From the NCBI GenBank assembly GCA_007128275.1, contig SKXR01000242.1, positions 1 to 20,785 on the forward strand: 20,785 bases of DNA, written 5' to 3'. The notes under the pieces are model-generated. The model saw only the letters and a program-made list of their open reading frames with translations. It searched no databases and had not been told where the DNA came from. A program made the position numbers and the translations under genes. Positions 1-7,034 of the stretch are shown here, piece after piece; the stretch's first letter is position 1; each line of letters begins with the position of its first letter. Source of the stretch: Kiritimatiellia bacterium. GTDB lineage: Bacteria; Verrucomicrobiota; Kiritimatiellia; SLAD01.

Positions 1-225
1 GACCTGATGAAAGTCGCCAAACGCATGTCGGAAGATCAGCGCGTCGCCATCCGCAACGTGCGTCGCGAAGCCAACGACGCGATCAAGGACCTGCAGAAGA
101 GCAGCAAGATCTCCGAAGACGAACGCGACGGCGGCCTGGAAGAAATCCAGAAGTATACCGACGAGTACATCAAGAAAATCGACGACATGCTCGCCGCCAA
201 AGAAAAAGACGTCATGGAAGTCTGA
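1..225 (+). CDS. frr: Ribosome recycling factor, C-terminal part (5' end outside window)
   Basis: The visible 74 residues are the C-terminal end of ribosome recycling factor, which with EF-G splits post-termination ribosomes in the cytoplasm. The frame is open from base 1 (Asp-Leu-Met-Lys) and stops with TGA at 223-225. Family hallmarks are present: VAIRNVRREAND near the start, the ISEDE segment, and the ending IDDMLAAKEKDVMEV, which closely matches the usual RRF C-terminus. A full RRF is about 185 residues, so roughly 110 residues lie upstream of the window. No initiation region can be judged. The gene converges with the minus-strand gene ending at 281, and a degenerate TTCCAA palindrome lies in the gap. 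Confidence 0.96.
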   Translation, partial: DLMKVAKRMSEDQRVAIRNVRREANDAIKDLQKSSKISEDERDGGLEEIQKYTDEYIKKIDDMLAAKEKDVMEV

Positions 226-236
226 CGCGCGCCGTT

Positions 237-252
237 TTCCAATCGTTGGGAA
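237..252. repeat. Degenerate TTCCAA-TCG-TTGG(G)AA palindrome
   Basis: This copy has the same core as the three palindromes at 17079-17156 but with one extra G in the right arm. It sits in the 55-bp gap between the convergent 3' ends of frr and the gene ending at 281. It could form a short hairpin on either strand. No clear T-tract terminator is visible otherwise. Confidence 0.6.
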
Positions 253-280
253 ACGACCTTTATCTGTCCTTGCTTCTTTC

Positions 281-1078
281 TCAACTGAAGCGACGTGTTA
301 TTCCGAGGATCAGTCGCTTGAAAACGGATGGACGCGTATAGGTGTGAGCCGTCCACTTTTCGGCGCCGATGAAGATCACCCTATCCTTGGGCTTCGTAAA
401 CCAAGACGGCAGAGCCAGGTCGTTTTCCCGTATGCTTTCGTAGCAGTTACGCGTCACTTTGCCCCGAAACGTGCTTTCCCCGAATACCGCGAAGTTCCGA
501 TGGCTGACATAGATGCGATGCGCGGCCGGCTTAACGGCCCGATCGACCAGCGTATCCATGTACTTGGCATACGGGATCTTGTCGGGGAAAGACAGGAAGA
601 GGTGACGTAATACTTTCACGCGCAGGAACTGATGGATCCATATCTGTTTGTAGGAGGATCGTTCCAGATACACATGGCCGGAATCATCGGCCCGTTGGTG
701 CCCCGTCAAATAATTCTGATCCCACATCCTTCGCGCGCGACAGAACAAGAGTCCATCAATCCCGGCGTTGTCCCGGCGAACCAACCACTGCAGCATGTGC
801 TCCACCTCGGGCACATTCAGTTCGACGGGGTACTTGTCGTCAATGCACCAGTAGATGAGTTCTTCGTCGTCCAGATCCGCCAGCAACGCAAGGACGGTGG
901 CCTTGATGGCCACCGGCGTCCGTACATATTCCGTTTGGGCTGATGCGCGTGTGGGCGCCCGATCCTGATAGGGTATCCTGAAGTGAAAGGGATGGTCCGG
1001 CCAGAGCTGTTCGTATTTGAACACCATGTGCTCCGTCAAGGCGCGATACCGGTCACAGGTCATTACGACGGCTTTCAC
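281..1078 (-). CDS. Putative glycosyltransferase-like protein, GTG start
   Basis: I cannot assign a precise family. The 265-residue product opens with KAVVMTCDRYRAL, which resembles the first beta strand of a GT-A nucleotide-sugar-binding fold, and contains a YWCIDDKYP segment near residues 85-93 that could serve as a DxD-like metal/sugar-nucleotide site. No signal peptide or membrane segment is seen; the C-terminus is basic. The start was set at a GTG (1076-1078 on the plus strand) because AGAAGG lies 6 nt upstream; the first ATG, five codons further in, lacks a comparable site and would cut the first strand. The frame remains open further upstream, but that region is antisense to the neighbouring lipoprotein gene. 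A role in surface polysaccharide synthesis is inference. Confidence 0.72.
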   Translation of the reverse strand: MKAVVMTCDRYRALTEHMVFKYEQLWPDHPFHFRIPYQDRAPTRASAQTEYVRTPVAIKATVLALLADLDDEELIYWCIDDKYPVELNVPEVEHMLQWLVRRDNAGIDGLLFCRARRMWDQNYLTGHQRADDSGHVYLERSSYKQIWIHQFLRVKVLRHLFLSFPDKIPYAKYMDTLVDRAVKPAAHRIYVSHRNFAVFGESTFRGKVTRNCYESIRENDLALPSWFTKPKDRVIFIGAEKWTAHTYTRPSVFKRLILGITRRFS

Positions 1079-1121
1079 GATATTCCTTCTTACGATCGCC
1101 GATGTATCCCAGGCGGTCCCG

Positions 1122-1559
1122 TCAGTCGGCGTCCCGAAGCTCGTTGTAGGCGTCCTTGAGGTCGTCCCAGGCACTCTTGACACGACGCACGGTTTCATCC
1201 CATGCGTCTCCCGTGGCGTCGCCGGCGCCATCCAGTTGGTCCTGGAAATTGTCCCATGCCTTGTCAAAGCGTTCGGCCGCGTCTTCCCCGGAGTTCCCCG
1301 CGCGCTCGCGCCAATCGGCCGCTCGCGCCCGCATATCCTCTCCCGCCTCCTGCAATCGCGAAACCAACGCCTCGGATTGCTCCGCCGTATACCCGGCCAC
1401 TCGATCCCAGATGTCGGCCGCATCTTTCGTCGCCTTTTCCGTTTGTTCCCGGACGTCCTCGGCGGCCTCGTCCACACCGTATTCGCGTTCCGCATCACGC
1501 GAACAGCCGGTCAGCGCAACGACCATCATCAGCATGCCTGTTACAATCACGAATCTCAT
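1122..1559 (-). CDS. Small helical lipoprotein, function unknown
   Basis: This 145-residue protein has a type II signal peptide with lipobox A-L-T-G-C, so Cys19 would be lipidated. Ser at +2 argues against inner-membrane retention under the enterobacterial rule. The rest is almost entirely charged Ala/Glu/Asp/Arg helix with regularly spaced Trp (DIWDRV, ADWRERA, KAWDNF, DAWDET, SAWDDL), suggesting a repeated amphipathic helix of about 20-30 residues. An AGGAGG ribosome-binding site lies just before the ATG. It is followed by the glycosyltransferase-like gene 43 bp downstream and preceded by the DUF1328-type gene. Similar small Ala-rich lipoproteins are usually uncharacterised or stress-related; no function is claimed. 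Confidence 0.85.
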   Translation of the reverse strand: MRFVIVTGMLMMVVALTGCSRDAEREYGVDEAAEDVREQTEKATKDAADIWDRVAGYTAEQSEALVSRLQEAGEDMRARAADWRERAGNSGEDAAERFDKAWDNFQDQLDGAGDATGDAWDETVRRVKSAWDDLKDAYNELRDAD

Positions 1560-1609
1560 TACGGCCTCCTTTTGTTGTGGTGGTGACCCGTTCTCATTCT
1601 ACCCCTCCT

Positions 1610-1786
1610 TCAGACCGGCGGCCTGCGCCCGCGCAGGGCGTTGCCGATCAGGGAGATCACGAGAAGAATCAGAAAGAGCACGAAAATGATTTGCGCTATT
1701 CCCGATGCGGCGCCGGCGATTCCGGTAAGTCCGAGTACCCCGGCGATAATGGCAACAATAAAAAAGATGAGGGCCCACATTAACAT
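1610..1786 (-). CDS. DUF1328 / YtjA-type small membrane protein
   Basis: This is a 58-residue reading frame beginning MLMWALIFFIVAIIAGVLG and continuing through LTGIAGAASGIAQII to a second hydrophobic stretch (FVLFLILLVISLIG) and a basic tail, NALRGRRPPV. Two transmembrane helices separated by a Gly/Ala-rich turn are the signature of the DUF1328/YtjA family. Family members are 50-60 residues long, matching this length. An AAGGAG site lies about 7 nt upstream of the chosen ATG; a second in-frame ATG two codons later is possible. The function of the family is not known. It lies between a lipoprotein gene and a DoxX-like gene on the same strand. Confidence 0.85.
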   Translation of the reverse strand: MLMWALIFFIVAIIAGVLGLTGIAGAASGIAQIIFVLFLILLVISLIGNALRGRRPPV

Positions 1787-1904
1787 GGCAATGCTCCTTA
1801 GTTTGCAGACAATGATCCGGCTTTCATGCGTCCATGACAGGGCATCGACGCTGCGACTCTATATTCGACACTTCAAGAATGCGGCGCAAGGTATTCTTGC
1901 GCGT

Positions 1905-2420
1905 TTACGTTGGCGTACGAACGCCGCCGTGGGGTTTCTTCTGGAGAAAGCCACCCAGCACAATGCCCGCACTGATCAGGATCAGGTTTTTGAAAATATA
2001 CTGCCCCTCGATCGTGGGCACCCACGGAATGATCTCGAACACGCGATCCGGGAAAAGGAACAAGGGCAGAAAGGTTCCCGGCATTTGAAGAAAGAGCAGC
2101 AGCAAGACAATGCGCATCAACCATCCGGTCAACAAGCCGACACCGATAAGGACCTCCCAAGCGCCAAGGACCGGGCCGATGACATGCGCGGGCACGGCTC
2201 CGAAGGTCATCGCGGTAATGGTATCCAGTGCCAACTCCTCCGCCGCGCTAAGCCCGGGAAACAATTTCAAGGCGCCGAACCACAAGAAGATTATACCAAG
2301 ACTTACCCGCAGTGCGATCAAGCCGTTGGCTCGCATCCATCCGCGGACGGCGCCATCCACGCGTTGATACCATGATTTCTGCTCGATTCGGGCAGAGACC
2401 TCTTCGATCTTCTCTTTCAT
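1905..2420 (-). CDS. DoxX-like / DUF417-type integral membrane protein
   Basis: This is a 171-residue protein with about four predicted membrane helices after a charged amphipathic N-terminus: LIALRVSLGIIFLWFGALK (about 34-52), a segment around AVPAHVIGPVLGAWEVLIG, LMRIVLLLLFLQMPG, and a last helix FKNLILISAGIVLGGFL. The LGIIFLWFGALKLFPG segment with a helix-ending Lys-Phe is typical of DoxX/DUF417-type proteins. These are small quinone- or redox-associated or uncharacterised membrane proteins. GGGAGG precedes the ATG with a normal gap. It is the first gene of a minus-strand group with the DUF1328-type protein, 118 bp downstream, and a candidate promoter lies upstream. Exact subfamily is uncertain. 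Confidence 0.8.
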   Translation of the reverse strand: MKEKIEEVSARIEQKSWYQRVDGAVRGWMRANGLIALRVSLGIIFLWFGALKLFPGLSAAEELALDTITAMTFGAVPAHVIGPVLGAWEVLIGVGLLTGWLMRIVLLLLFLQMPGTFLPLFLFPDRVFEIIPWVPTIEGQYIFKNLILISAGIVLGGFLQKKPHGGVRTPT

Positions 2421-2469
2421 AATTAGCCTCCCTTATGTTGACGGACATGCTTGTGGGGCTTCTCCGGTT

Positions 2470-2497
2470 AGTATATCACCGGTTGCGGATCATACAA
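2470..2497 (-). promoter_or_regulatory. Candidate sigma70-type promoter for the DoxX-like gene
   Basis: On the minus strand, TTGTAT and TATACT are separated by 16 bp, about 50 bp upstream of the ATG. A short CCGGT/ACCGG inverted repeat (2464-2468 / 2478-2482) flanks the -10 box. Recognised by eye only. Confidence 0.35.
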
Positions 2498-2582
2498 ACG
2501 AAGAAAAACAGGCCCATCGAGATAGCCCCGGGGGGAATGAGATCCCTGCTCTGCTACGCTCTTCTCGAACGCGTAATGGCGT

Positions 2583-2598
2583 GGCCCGATCGCGGGCC
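2583..2598 (-). terminator. Hairpin directly after mutY, possible terminator without T-tract
   Basis: GGCCCG-ATCG-CGGGCC is a perfect 6-bp GC stem with a 4-nt loop, starting two bases after the mutY stop codon. There is no T-run on the minus strand, so it may protect or pause the transcript rather than be a classical intrinsic terminator. Confidence 0.35.
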
Positions 2599-2600
2599 GT

Positions 2601-3713
2601 TTACAGGTCCGCTTTCAATCGATCCACGATATGAAGATCGGCGCGCGAGAACGGGAAGTCGCGCAACCGGTCGATGGTCGACCATCGATAATCGGCGCAA
2701 TGGATGGCGCGCGGACGGCCTTTCCGGAGCCGCGCCATGTACACATGCAAGGCGATGGTAAAATGGCTGTAGGCGTGCCGCACGATCATGAGCCGCTCGC
2801 CCACCTCAATATCGACGCCCAATTCCTCTTTGAGTTCGCGCGCGACACACGCGGGCATAGTCTCCCCGTCCTCCAATGTGCCGCCGGGAAATTCCCAAAG
2901 TCCGCCCAGCATGGAGGAATCGAGGCGCTGCGCAATGAGCACCTCCCCTTTCCGGTTCACGACCACCGCGGCGCCTACGACTTTGTGCGGCACCTTCCCG
3001 CGCGGGCGCCTGCGTGGGTACGACTCGGGATCGCCCGCCTGGCGGGCGACGCACACGCCTTCAAGCGGACAGACCGCGCAACGTGGATTGCGCGGCGCGC
3101 AAAGCATGGCGCCCAACTCCATCATCGCTTCGTTGTATCGCGCGGCGTCTCCCTTGATCAGGAGCGCATCAGCCCAAGCTTGCAGGTCGCGGCGCGTTTC
3201 CGTGCGTTGCAGCTCGCCCGGGTAGCCTGTCAAACGGGTTAACACGCGGATGACGTTGCCGTCGAGCACGGCATGGTCTTTGTTGAACGCAAGACTGGCA
3301 ATGGCGGCGGCGGTGTAGGCGCCGATACCCGGCAGGGCCTGCAGCGATTGGAGCTCGCGCGGAAAACGTCCGTGCTGTTCGCGCACGATCAGTCGCGCGG
3401 CTTTGTGCAGGTTGCGGGCTCGGGAATAATAGCCGAGTCCTTCCCACTGTTTAAGGACGTCCTGCTGCGACGCGGCGGCGAGGCATTTCAGCGACGGGAA
3501 CCGTTTCAGGAAGCGCCGGAAATACGGCTCGGCCTGATCGACTCGCGTTTGTTGAAGCATGAGTTCCGAGATCCATACCCGGTACGCCGTGCGGTTGTTG
3601 CGCCACGGCAAGATACGGCGATGCCGGTCAAACCACGGGAGAAGACGGGTGCGCACGGCCCGGCGCAAGCGGGTCAATCCGGGGCCGGCTGTAGCGCGCG
3701 GAACAATGGTCAT
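2601..3713 (-). CDS. mutY: A/G-specific adenine DNA glycosylase with intact C-terminal Nudix box
   Basis: This enzyme removes adenine mispaired with 8-oxoguanine. The 370-residue protein has the HhH-GPD fold: ILPWR (34-38), catalytic Glu50 in the SELMLQQTRV motif, LPGIGAYTAAAIASLAF (127-143), and Asp151 in LDGNVIRVL. Cys205, 212, 215 and 221 (C-x6-C-x2-C-x5-C) bind the [4Fe-4S] cluster. The C-terminal MutT-like domain contains HAYSHF (313-318), matching the FSH-type 8-oxoG recognition loop, and a complete Nudix signature at 278-300 (G-x5-E-x7-RE-L-x-EE-x-G-V). The start codon overlaps the stop of the upstream lipoprotein gene (ATGA), which indicates translational coupling. The frame stays open further upstream, but only as a shadow of that neighbour. 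Confidence 0.95.
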   Translation of the reverse strand: MTIVPRATAGPGLTRLRRAVRTRLLPWFDRHRRILPWRNNRTAYRVWISELMLQQTRVDQAEPYFRRFLKRFPSLKCLAAASQQDVLKQWEGLGYYSRARNLHKAARLIVREQHGRFPRELQSLQALPGIGAYTAAAIASLAFNKDHAVLDGNVIRVLTRLTGYPGELQRTETRRDLQAWADALLIKGDAARYNEAMMELGAMLCAPRNPRCAVCPLEGVCVARQAGDPESYPRRRPRGKVPHKVVGAAVVVNRKGEVLIAQRLDSSMLGGLWEFPGGTLEDGETMPACVARELKEELGVDIEVGERLMIVRHAYSHFTIALHVYMARLRKGRPRAIHCADYRWSTIDRLRDFPFSRADLHIVDRLKADL

Positions 3714-4243
3714 TCGAAGTCGAGACCCTCTAGCGTTTCGTCCAAGGGCTCGCGTAACGGCGCGACCCGCGCACGCGGTTCGAGTTCCGCGGGATCCAAC
3801 ACGGTGGGACCGGCCACGGCCTTCAACATGGTATCCACTTCCCACGCGTACCCGGACTTCTCAATGTGGTAATCGAAATCGATGACGGTGTGCGTGTAGC
3901 GGACCTCAAAACGATGCGTACCGAGTCGCCGCCCTTCCCAGCGGGGGAACATGACGTCGCCCTGAATGCCGGCGCGTTCCCGTTGGATCCATTCCTCGAT
4001 GGTTCCCCCTTCCCCTTCCGGGGCATCGGTGGCTTTCACCAGTTCGATGGCGCCGTCGACACTGTTCCATTCCATCGCCGACTGCATCATGGCCTGTTGA
4101 TGGTCCGCATCGAATTCGCGCGACTCAAAATAGCGCTGTTCGGAATCGGACATCGGCTCACACCCCGCCATCAGGAGGAGCGCGACACCCATTGCGCACC
4201 ATATATGTCGTCTTCTTCGGTTAGGTCTCAAGGGCTCAGCCAT
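3710..4243 (-). CDS. Predicted lipoprotein of unknown function, coupled to mutY
   Basis: This is a 177-residue protein with a basic n-region (four Arg in a row at 9-12), a hydrophobic core (GVALLLMAGC) and a lipobox ending at Cys28. The mature part is hydrophilic, with aromatic-rich strands such as RRLGTHRFEVRYTHTVIDFDYHI split by short loops; no known family was recognised. The stop TGA overlaps the mutY ATG by 2 nt, so the two are co-transcribed. No convincing Shine-Dalgarno site precedes the chosen ATG; the gene starts 131 bp from the divergent plus-strand gene. An internal Met18 start would still leave the hydrophobic core but lose the basic n-region, so the longer form is preferred. Confidence 0.8.
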   Translation of the reverse strand: MAEPLRPNRRRRHIWCAMGVALLLMAGCEPMSDSEQRYFESREFDADHQQAMMQSAMEWNSVDGAIELVKATDAPEGEGGTIEEWIQRERAGIQGDVMFPRWEGRRLGTHRFEVRYTHTVIDFDYHIEKSGYAWEVDTMLKAVAGPTVLDPAELEPRARVAPLREPLDETLEGLDFE

Positions 4244-4315
4244 GGGTTGGTTCGCATTCTGTTCCTGCGCTATTGATAGACTCGCCTGCGGGTTTTATCC
4301 AGTCATTTTTTTACT

Positions 4316-4344
4316 TTGACCGGCTACCCAATTGATACTACCCT
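4316..4344 (+). promoter_or_regulatory. Candidate promoter for the motif-array membrane protein
   Basis: TTGACC (4316-4321) and TACCCT (4339-4344) are 17 bp apart, about 30 bp before the ATG at 4375. An AGGGGAA-type ribosome-binding site lies 6-8 nt before the ATG. The -35 box is good and the -10 box is weak. Confidence 0.4.
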
Positions 4345-4374
4345 GTTCCGCACACCTAGGCAGGGGAATATGGC

Positions 4375-5799
4375 ATGACGGACTATTCTGAGAGCAAAGA
4401 AAAGAAAGAACCTCCAAGAATCAATTTGGGCCTTCCGGGGGCCTCTGAAGCTGATTCGCCGCGCCCCGTGAAGAAGGAGGAGCAACCGGCCGCCGCGGAA
4501 AAACCATCGGATGCGCCGACGCCCCCGGAACCCGCGGACGCGAAGAAGGAGAAGCCGCCCATTAAGCTTTCGCTCGACGCGCTTGAAGACGTAAGAGTTG
4601 AAGAAGCGGAACCGAGCACGTCCAAGCCAACGGAATCCGCTCCGCCTGCTTCACCGAAGGAGGAGCCGAAAGAACCTGAGGCAAAGACCGAGGAGCCGAA
4701 GCCGGCGGTGGAAGAAAAACAGGAAAAACCGCCCATCAAACTTTCATTGAATCCTCCCGACACCGCGAAGGCGAAAGAGCCCGCGCAGACGCCGTCTCCG
4801 GCTTCCAAGGCGCCGGAGGAAAAACCGACGCCGCCGCCCATCACATTGTCTCGCCAGGAACCGGAAACGCCCGACATAGAAGAGGGGCGCCCCGCCAAAG
4901 CGAAGTCGGACACCTCCAAGATCGATTTATCGGAAGCGCATCCGCCTCCAAAAGCGAAGCCGCCTAAGTCGCCCGTCGAAGCAGAAGCGCCGAAGGCGCC
5001 TGAAAAGGCCGAGGAAAAGGCCGAGGACACAGAGCCGGGCGAGGCAGAAGCCGCGGCTGTCGCCGACGCGTCGAAGAGCAAGACGATCCGACTGGACGAT
5101 ATTGAAGAAGAGTCGTTGGAAGATTTGTATCAAGCGGCGCTCAACGCGACGCAGCGCGTGGTTCTGGATGAGCAGCAGCGAAAAGCGGAGACCGATCGTC
5201 AGAAGCCGGTGGATGAAGCACAGGCGCTGAAGAAAGCGGAAATCGCCGAATCGTCCAAGAAATCCACGGCGCGACTGGACCTGCAGGAAATGCTTTCCGA
5301 CGAGGACAAGAAGGAATTGCTGAAACAGGAAACGATGCACATCGGCGTCGAGGGCGAGCCGGTGAAACCGAGCGGGACGATCAAGATTCAGAAGCCGGAC
5401 GACGAGCCCGAAAAGAAATCCAGCGCGACCATTCCCATTCCTTCTGATATCGAGGATTCCAGGAAAAGCGAAACGGCCCGCATTGATCTGCCGCGCGAAG
5501 TGGCCTCCTCCACTCCGCCGACCCAGCGGAAGACGATTCGCATCAAGCGCCCCGACGCCGGTGGCCCCGGAGCCACGCGCCCGTCGTTGAGCGTGGCGCG
5601 TCCGACGTCCAAGGCGGCGAAACCCGCGGCAGGCGCCGACGCGGCGGGCGGCGAGCTGAAGCTCGACTCCGACGAAGAGAGCGCTCATCCGGCGTTTACG
5701 GCGGTGGCCATTGTGGCCGTGCTGGTCAGCCTGGCGCTCGTCTATGTCCTGGCCGCCACCTTGTCACCGGCGATTCCCTTCCCGGGTCGCCTGATATAG
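4375..5799 (+). CDS. Pro/Glu/Lys-rich protein with repeated short motifs and one C-terminal membrane helix
   Basis: No known domain was recognised. The 474-residue protein is mostly low-complexity Pro/Glu/Lys/Ala and presumably disordered, ending in one transmembrane helix (about 440-462) and a short tail, so the long N-terminal part is probably cytoplasmic. A short motif recurs. One class is PP-[RI]-[INK]-[KTL]-L: PPRINL (13), PPIKLSL (61 and 119), PPITLS (154). A second class is [ST]-[TA]-x-[RK]-[IL]: KTIRLD (236), STARLDL (297), GTIKI (334), ETARIDL (366), KTIRIKRP (386), with TSKIDL (180) and ATIPI (351) as relatives. Between them lies a charged, helix-like stretch (about 240-330). The spacing suggests peptide-binding sites on a tether. 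It starts a transcript followed by thioredoxin 90 bp downstream. Confidence 0.8.
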   Translation: MTDYSESKEKKEPPRINLGLPGASEADSPRPVKKEEQPAAAEKPSDAPTPPEPADAKKEKPPIKLSLDALEDVRVEEAEPSTSKPTESAPPASPKEEPKEPEAKTEEPKPAVEEKQEKPPIKLSLNPPDTAKAKEPAQTPSPASKAPEEKPTPPPITLSRQEPETPDIEEGRPAKAKSDTSKIDLSEAHPPPKAKPPKSPVEAEAPKAPEKAEEKAEDTEPGEAEAAAVADASKSKTIRLDDIEEESLEDLYQAALNATQRVVLDEQQRKAETDRQKPVDEAQALKKAEIAESSKKSTARLDLQEMLSDEDKKELLKQETMHIGVEGEPVKPSGTIKIQKPDDEPEKKSSATIPIPSDIEDSRKSETARIDLPREVASSTPPTQRKTIRIKRPDAGGPGATRPSLSVARPTSKAAKPAAGADAAGGELKLDSDEESAHPAFTAVAIVAVLVSLALVYVLAATLSPAIPFPGRLI

Positions 5800-5889
5800 C
5801 GGGCATCCTTCCTGTAAGGTATCTCGACGTGATCAGACATACCCCTATACGTTGAACGACGACGACCCTTAAAACGAAAGATAGACATC

Positions 5890-6219
5890 ATGGCGAATGA
5901 CAAGATAGTAATGATTAACGAATCCAACTGGCAATCCGAGGTTCTGGAATCGTCCACCCCCGTTCTGGTGGATTTTTGGGCCGAATGGTGTGGACCGTGC
6001 CGGGCGATTGCCCCCGTCCTCGACGAACTGGCCGACGAATTGGCCGACCAATTGAAGATTGCCAAGGTCAATGTGGACGAACGTCCGGAATTGGCCAATG
6101 AGTTTGGCGTGCGTTCGATCCCTACCCTGCTGGTCATCAAGTCCGGGGCGGTGGCGGAACAGATTGTCGGCGCACTCAGCAAGTCGGCGCTCAAAGCCAA
6201 AGTCGATCCGCACCTCTAA
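5890..6219 (+). CDS. trxA: Thioredoxin
   Basis: This small cytoplasmic disulfide reductase passes electrons from thioredoxin reductase to target proteins. The 109-residue length is normal. The WCGPC active site has Cys34 and Cys37, the preceding beta strand reads PVLVDFWAEW, and the cis-proline loop is SIPT with Pro78. No signal peptide is seen, so it is the cytoplasmic form. The Shine-Dalgarno match upstream of the ATG is weak (GAAAGA). The stop codon lies only 5 bp from the stop of the convergent rph gene, leaving no room for separate terminators. Confidence 0.96.
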   Translation: MANDKIVMINESNWQSEVLESSTPVLVDFWAEWCGPCRAIAPVLDELADELADQLKIAKVNVDERPELANEFGVRSIPTLLVIKSGAVAEQIVGALSKSALKAKVDPHL

Positions 6220-6224
6220 GGGAT

Positions 6225-6968
6225 TCAGGTCAGTGCGCGGGTTTGCGCATCGACCAGCTCGGCGATTCCCTGGTCGGCCAGCGCAAGCATGGCGTCAAGT
6301 TCATCCCGACGATAGGGTTCGCCTTCGGCGGTCCCTTGCACTTCGACGTATCGGCCTGATCCGGTGACGACGACGTTCATGTCCACGGATGCCGCGAGAT
6401 CTTCTTCGTAACACAAATCAAGCATGGGCACCCCGTGTACAATACCCACGCTGACGGCGGCCACCGGTTCCTTGATCGGATCCGTCTCCAACACCCCTTC
6501 CGCCAGCAGGCGATTCACCGCCTGCCGCAAGGCGACATAGGCGCCGGTGATGGACGCGGTACGGGTACCGCCGTCCGCCTCGAGCACGTCGCAATCCACC
6601 CAAATCGTTCGCGCGCCCAAGGCGTTCAGATCCACCACGGCGCGCAGGGACCGTCCGATGAGGCGCTGAATTTCCTGGGTGCGTCCCCCGACCTTGCCGA
6701 GCGACGATTCCCGCGACGAGCGGTCGGACGTGGCATAGGGCAACATGCTGTATTCGCCGGTCAACCACCCGCCGCCGATTTTTTGCGCCTGCATCCAACG
6801 CGGCACCTTCGGTTCCACCGACACGCCGCACAGCACGGAGGTGCGCCCCACCCGGATGAGGGCGGACCCCTTCGCAGCCGGAGCAATATCCATTTGAAAT
6901 GAAATGTCGCGCAGGGCATCCAGAGCCCTTCCGTCAAAACGTGCTGTCGAGCTGTCGGCGTTTTCCAT
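6225..6968 (-). CDS. rph: Ribonuclease PH
   Basis: RNase PH trims the 3' ends of tRNA precursors using phosphate, acting as a hexamer in the cytoplasm. The 247-residue length fits the family (about 240). Phosphate-binding and catalytic elements are visible: RSSRESSLGKVGGRTQEIQR (83-102, with the key Arg at 96), the ADGGTRTASITGAY motif (131-144) and the DLCYEEDLAASVDMN segment with conserved acidic residues. The start at 6968 is chosen because AGGAGA precedes it closely; the frame stays open further upstream without a better site. It is the last gene of the minus-strand run xdhC-like > folD > lptF/G > rph and starts 66 bp after the permease stop. Confidence 0.96.
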   Translation of the reverse strand: MENADSSTARFDGRALDALRDISFQMDIAPAAKGSALIRVGRTSVLCGVSVEPKVPRWMQAQKIGGGWLTGEYSMLPYATSDRSSRESSLGKVGGRTQEIQRLIGRSLRAVVDLNALGARTIWVDCDVLEADGGTRTASITGAYVALRQAVNRLLAEGVLETDPIKEPVAAVSVGIVHGVPMLDLCYEEDLAASVDMNVVVTGSGRYVEVQGTAEGEPYRRDELDAMLALADQGIAELVDAQTRALT

Positions 6969-7034
6969 GTGTTCTCCTATGCCTGAAACGCTGAAAAAAT
7001 GTCCAGAGGCCAAGCGGTGTTGTTTGAACCGTTG

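Noticed and set aside
281..1498. Longer 405-codon version of the glycosyltransferase-like gene
   Set aside because: The N-terminal extension is Arg/Thr/Pro-rich and lies antisense-free but in another frame of the lipoprotein gene; a ribosome-binding site supports the GTG at 1078.
1641..2375. Plus-strand open frames across DUF1328 and DoxX-like genes
   Set aside because: Low-complexity Gln/Asp/Lys product and antisense to membrane proteins with clear helices and ribosome-binding sites.
2601..3845. Extended 414-codon mutY
   Set aside because: The extra 44 residues overlap the upstream lipoprotein gene in another frame; the ATGA overlap start at 3713 is better and all MutY motifs lie after it.
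4927..5688. Minus-strand open frame of 253 codons opposite the motif-array protein
   Set aside because: Arg/Leu/Phe-rich shadow produced by the Glu/Lys/Pro-rich codons of the real gene; no ribosome-binding site and no family.
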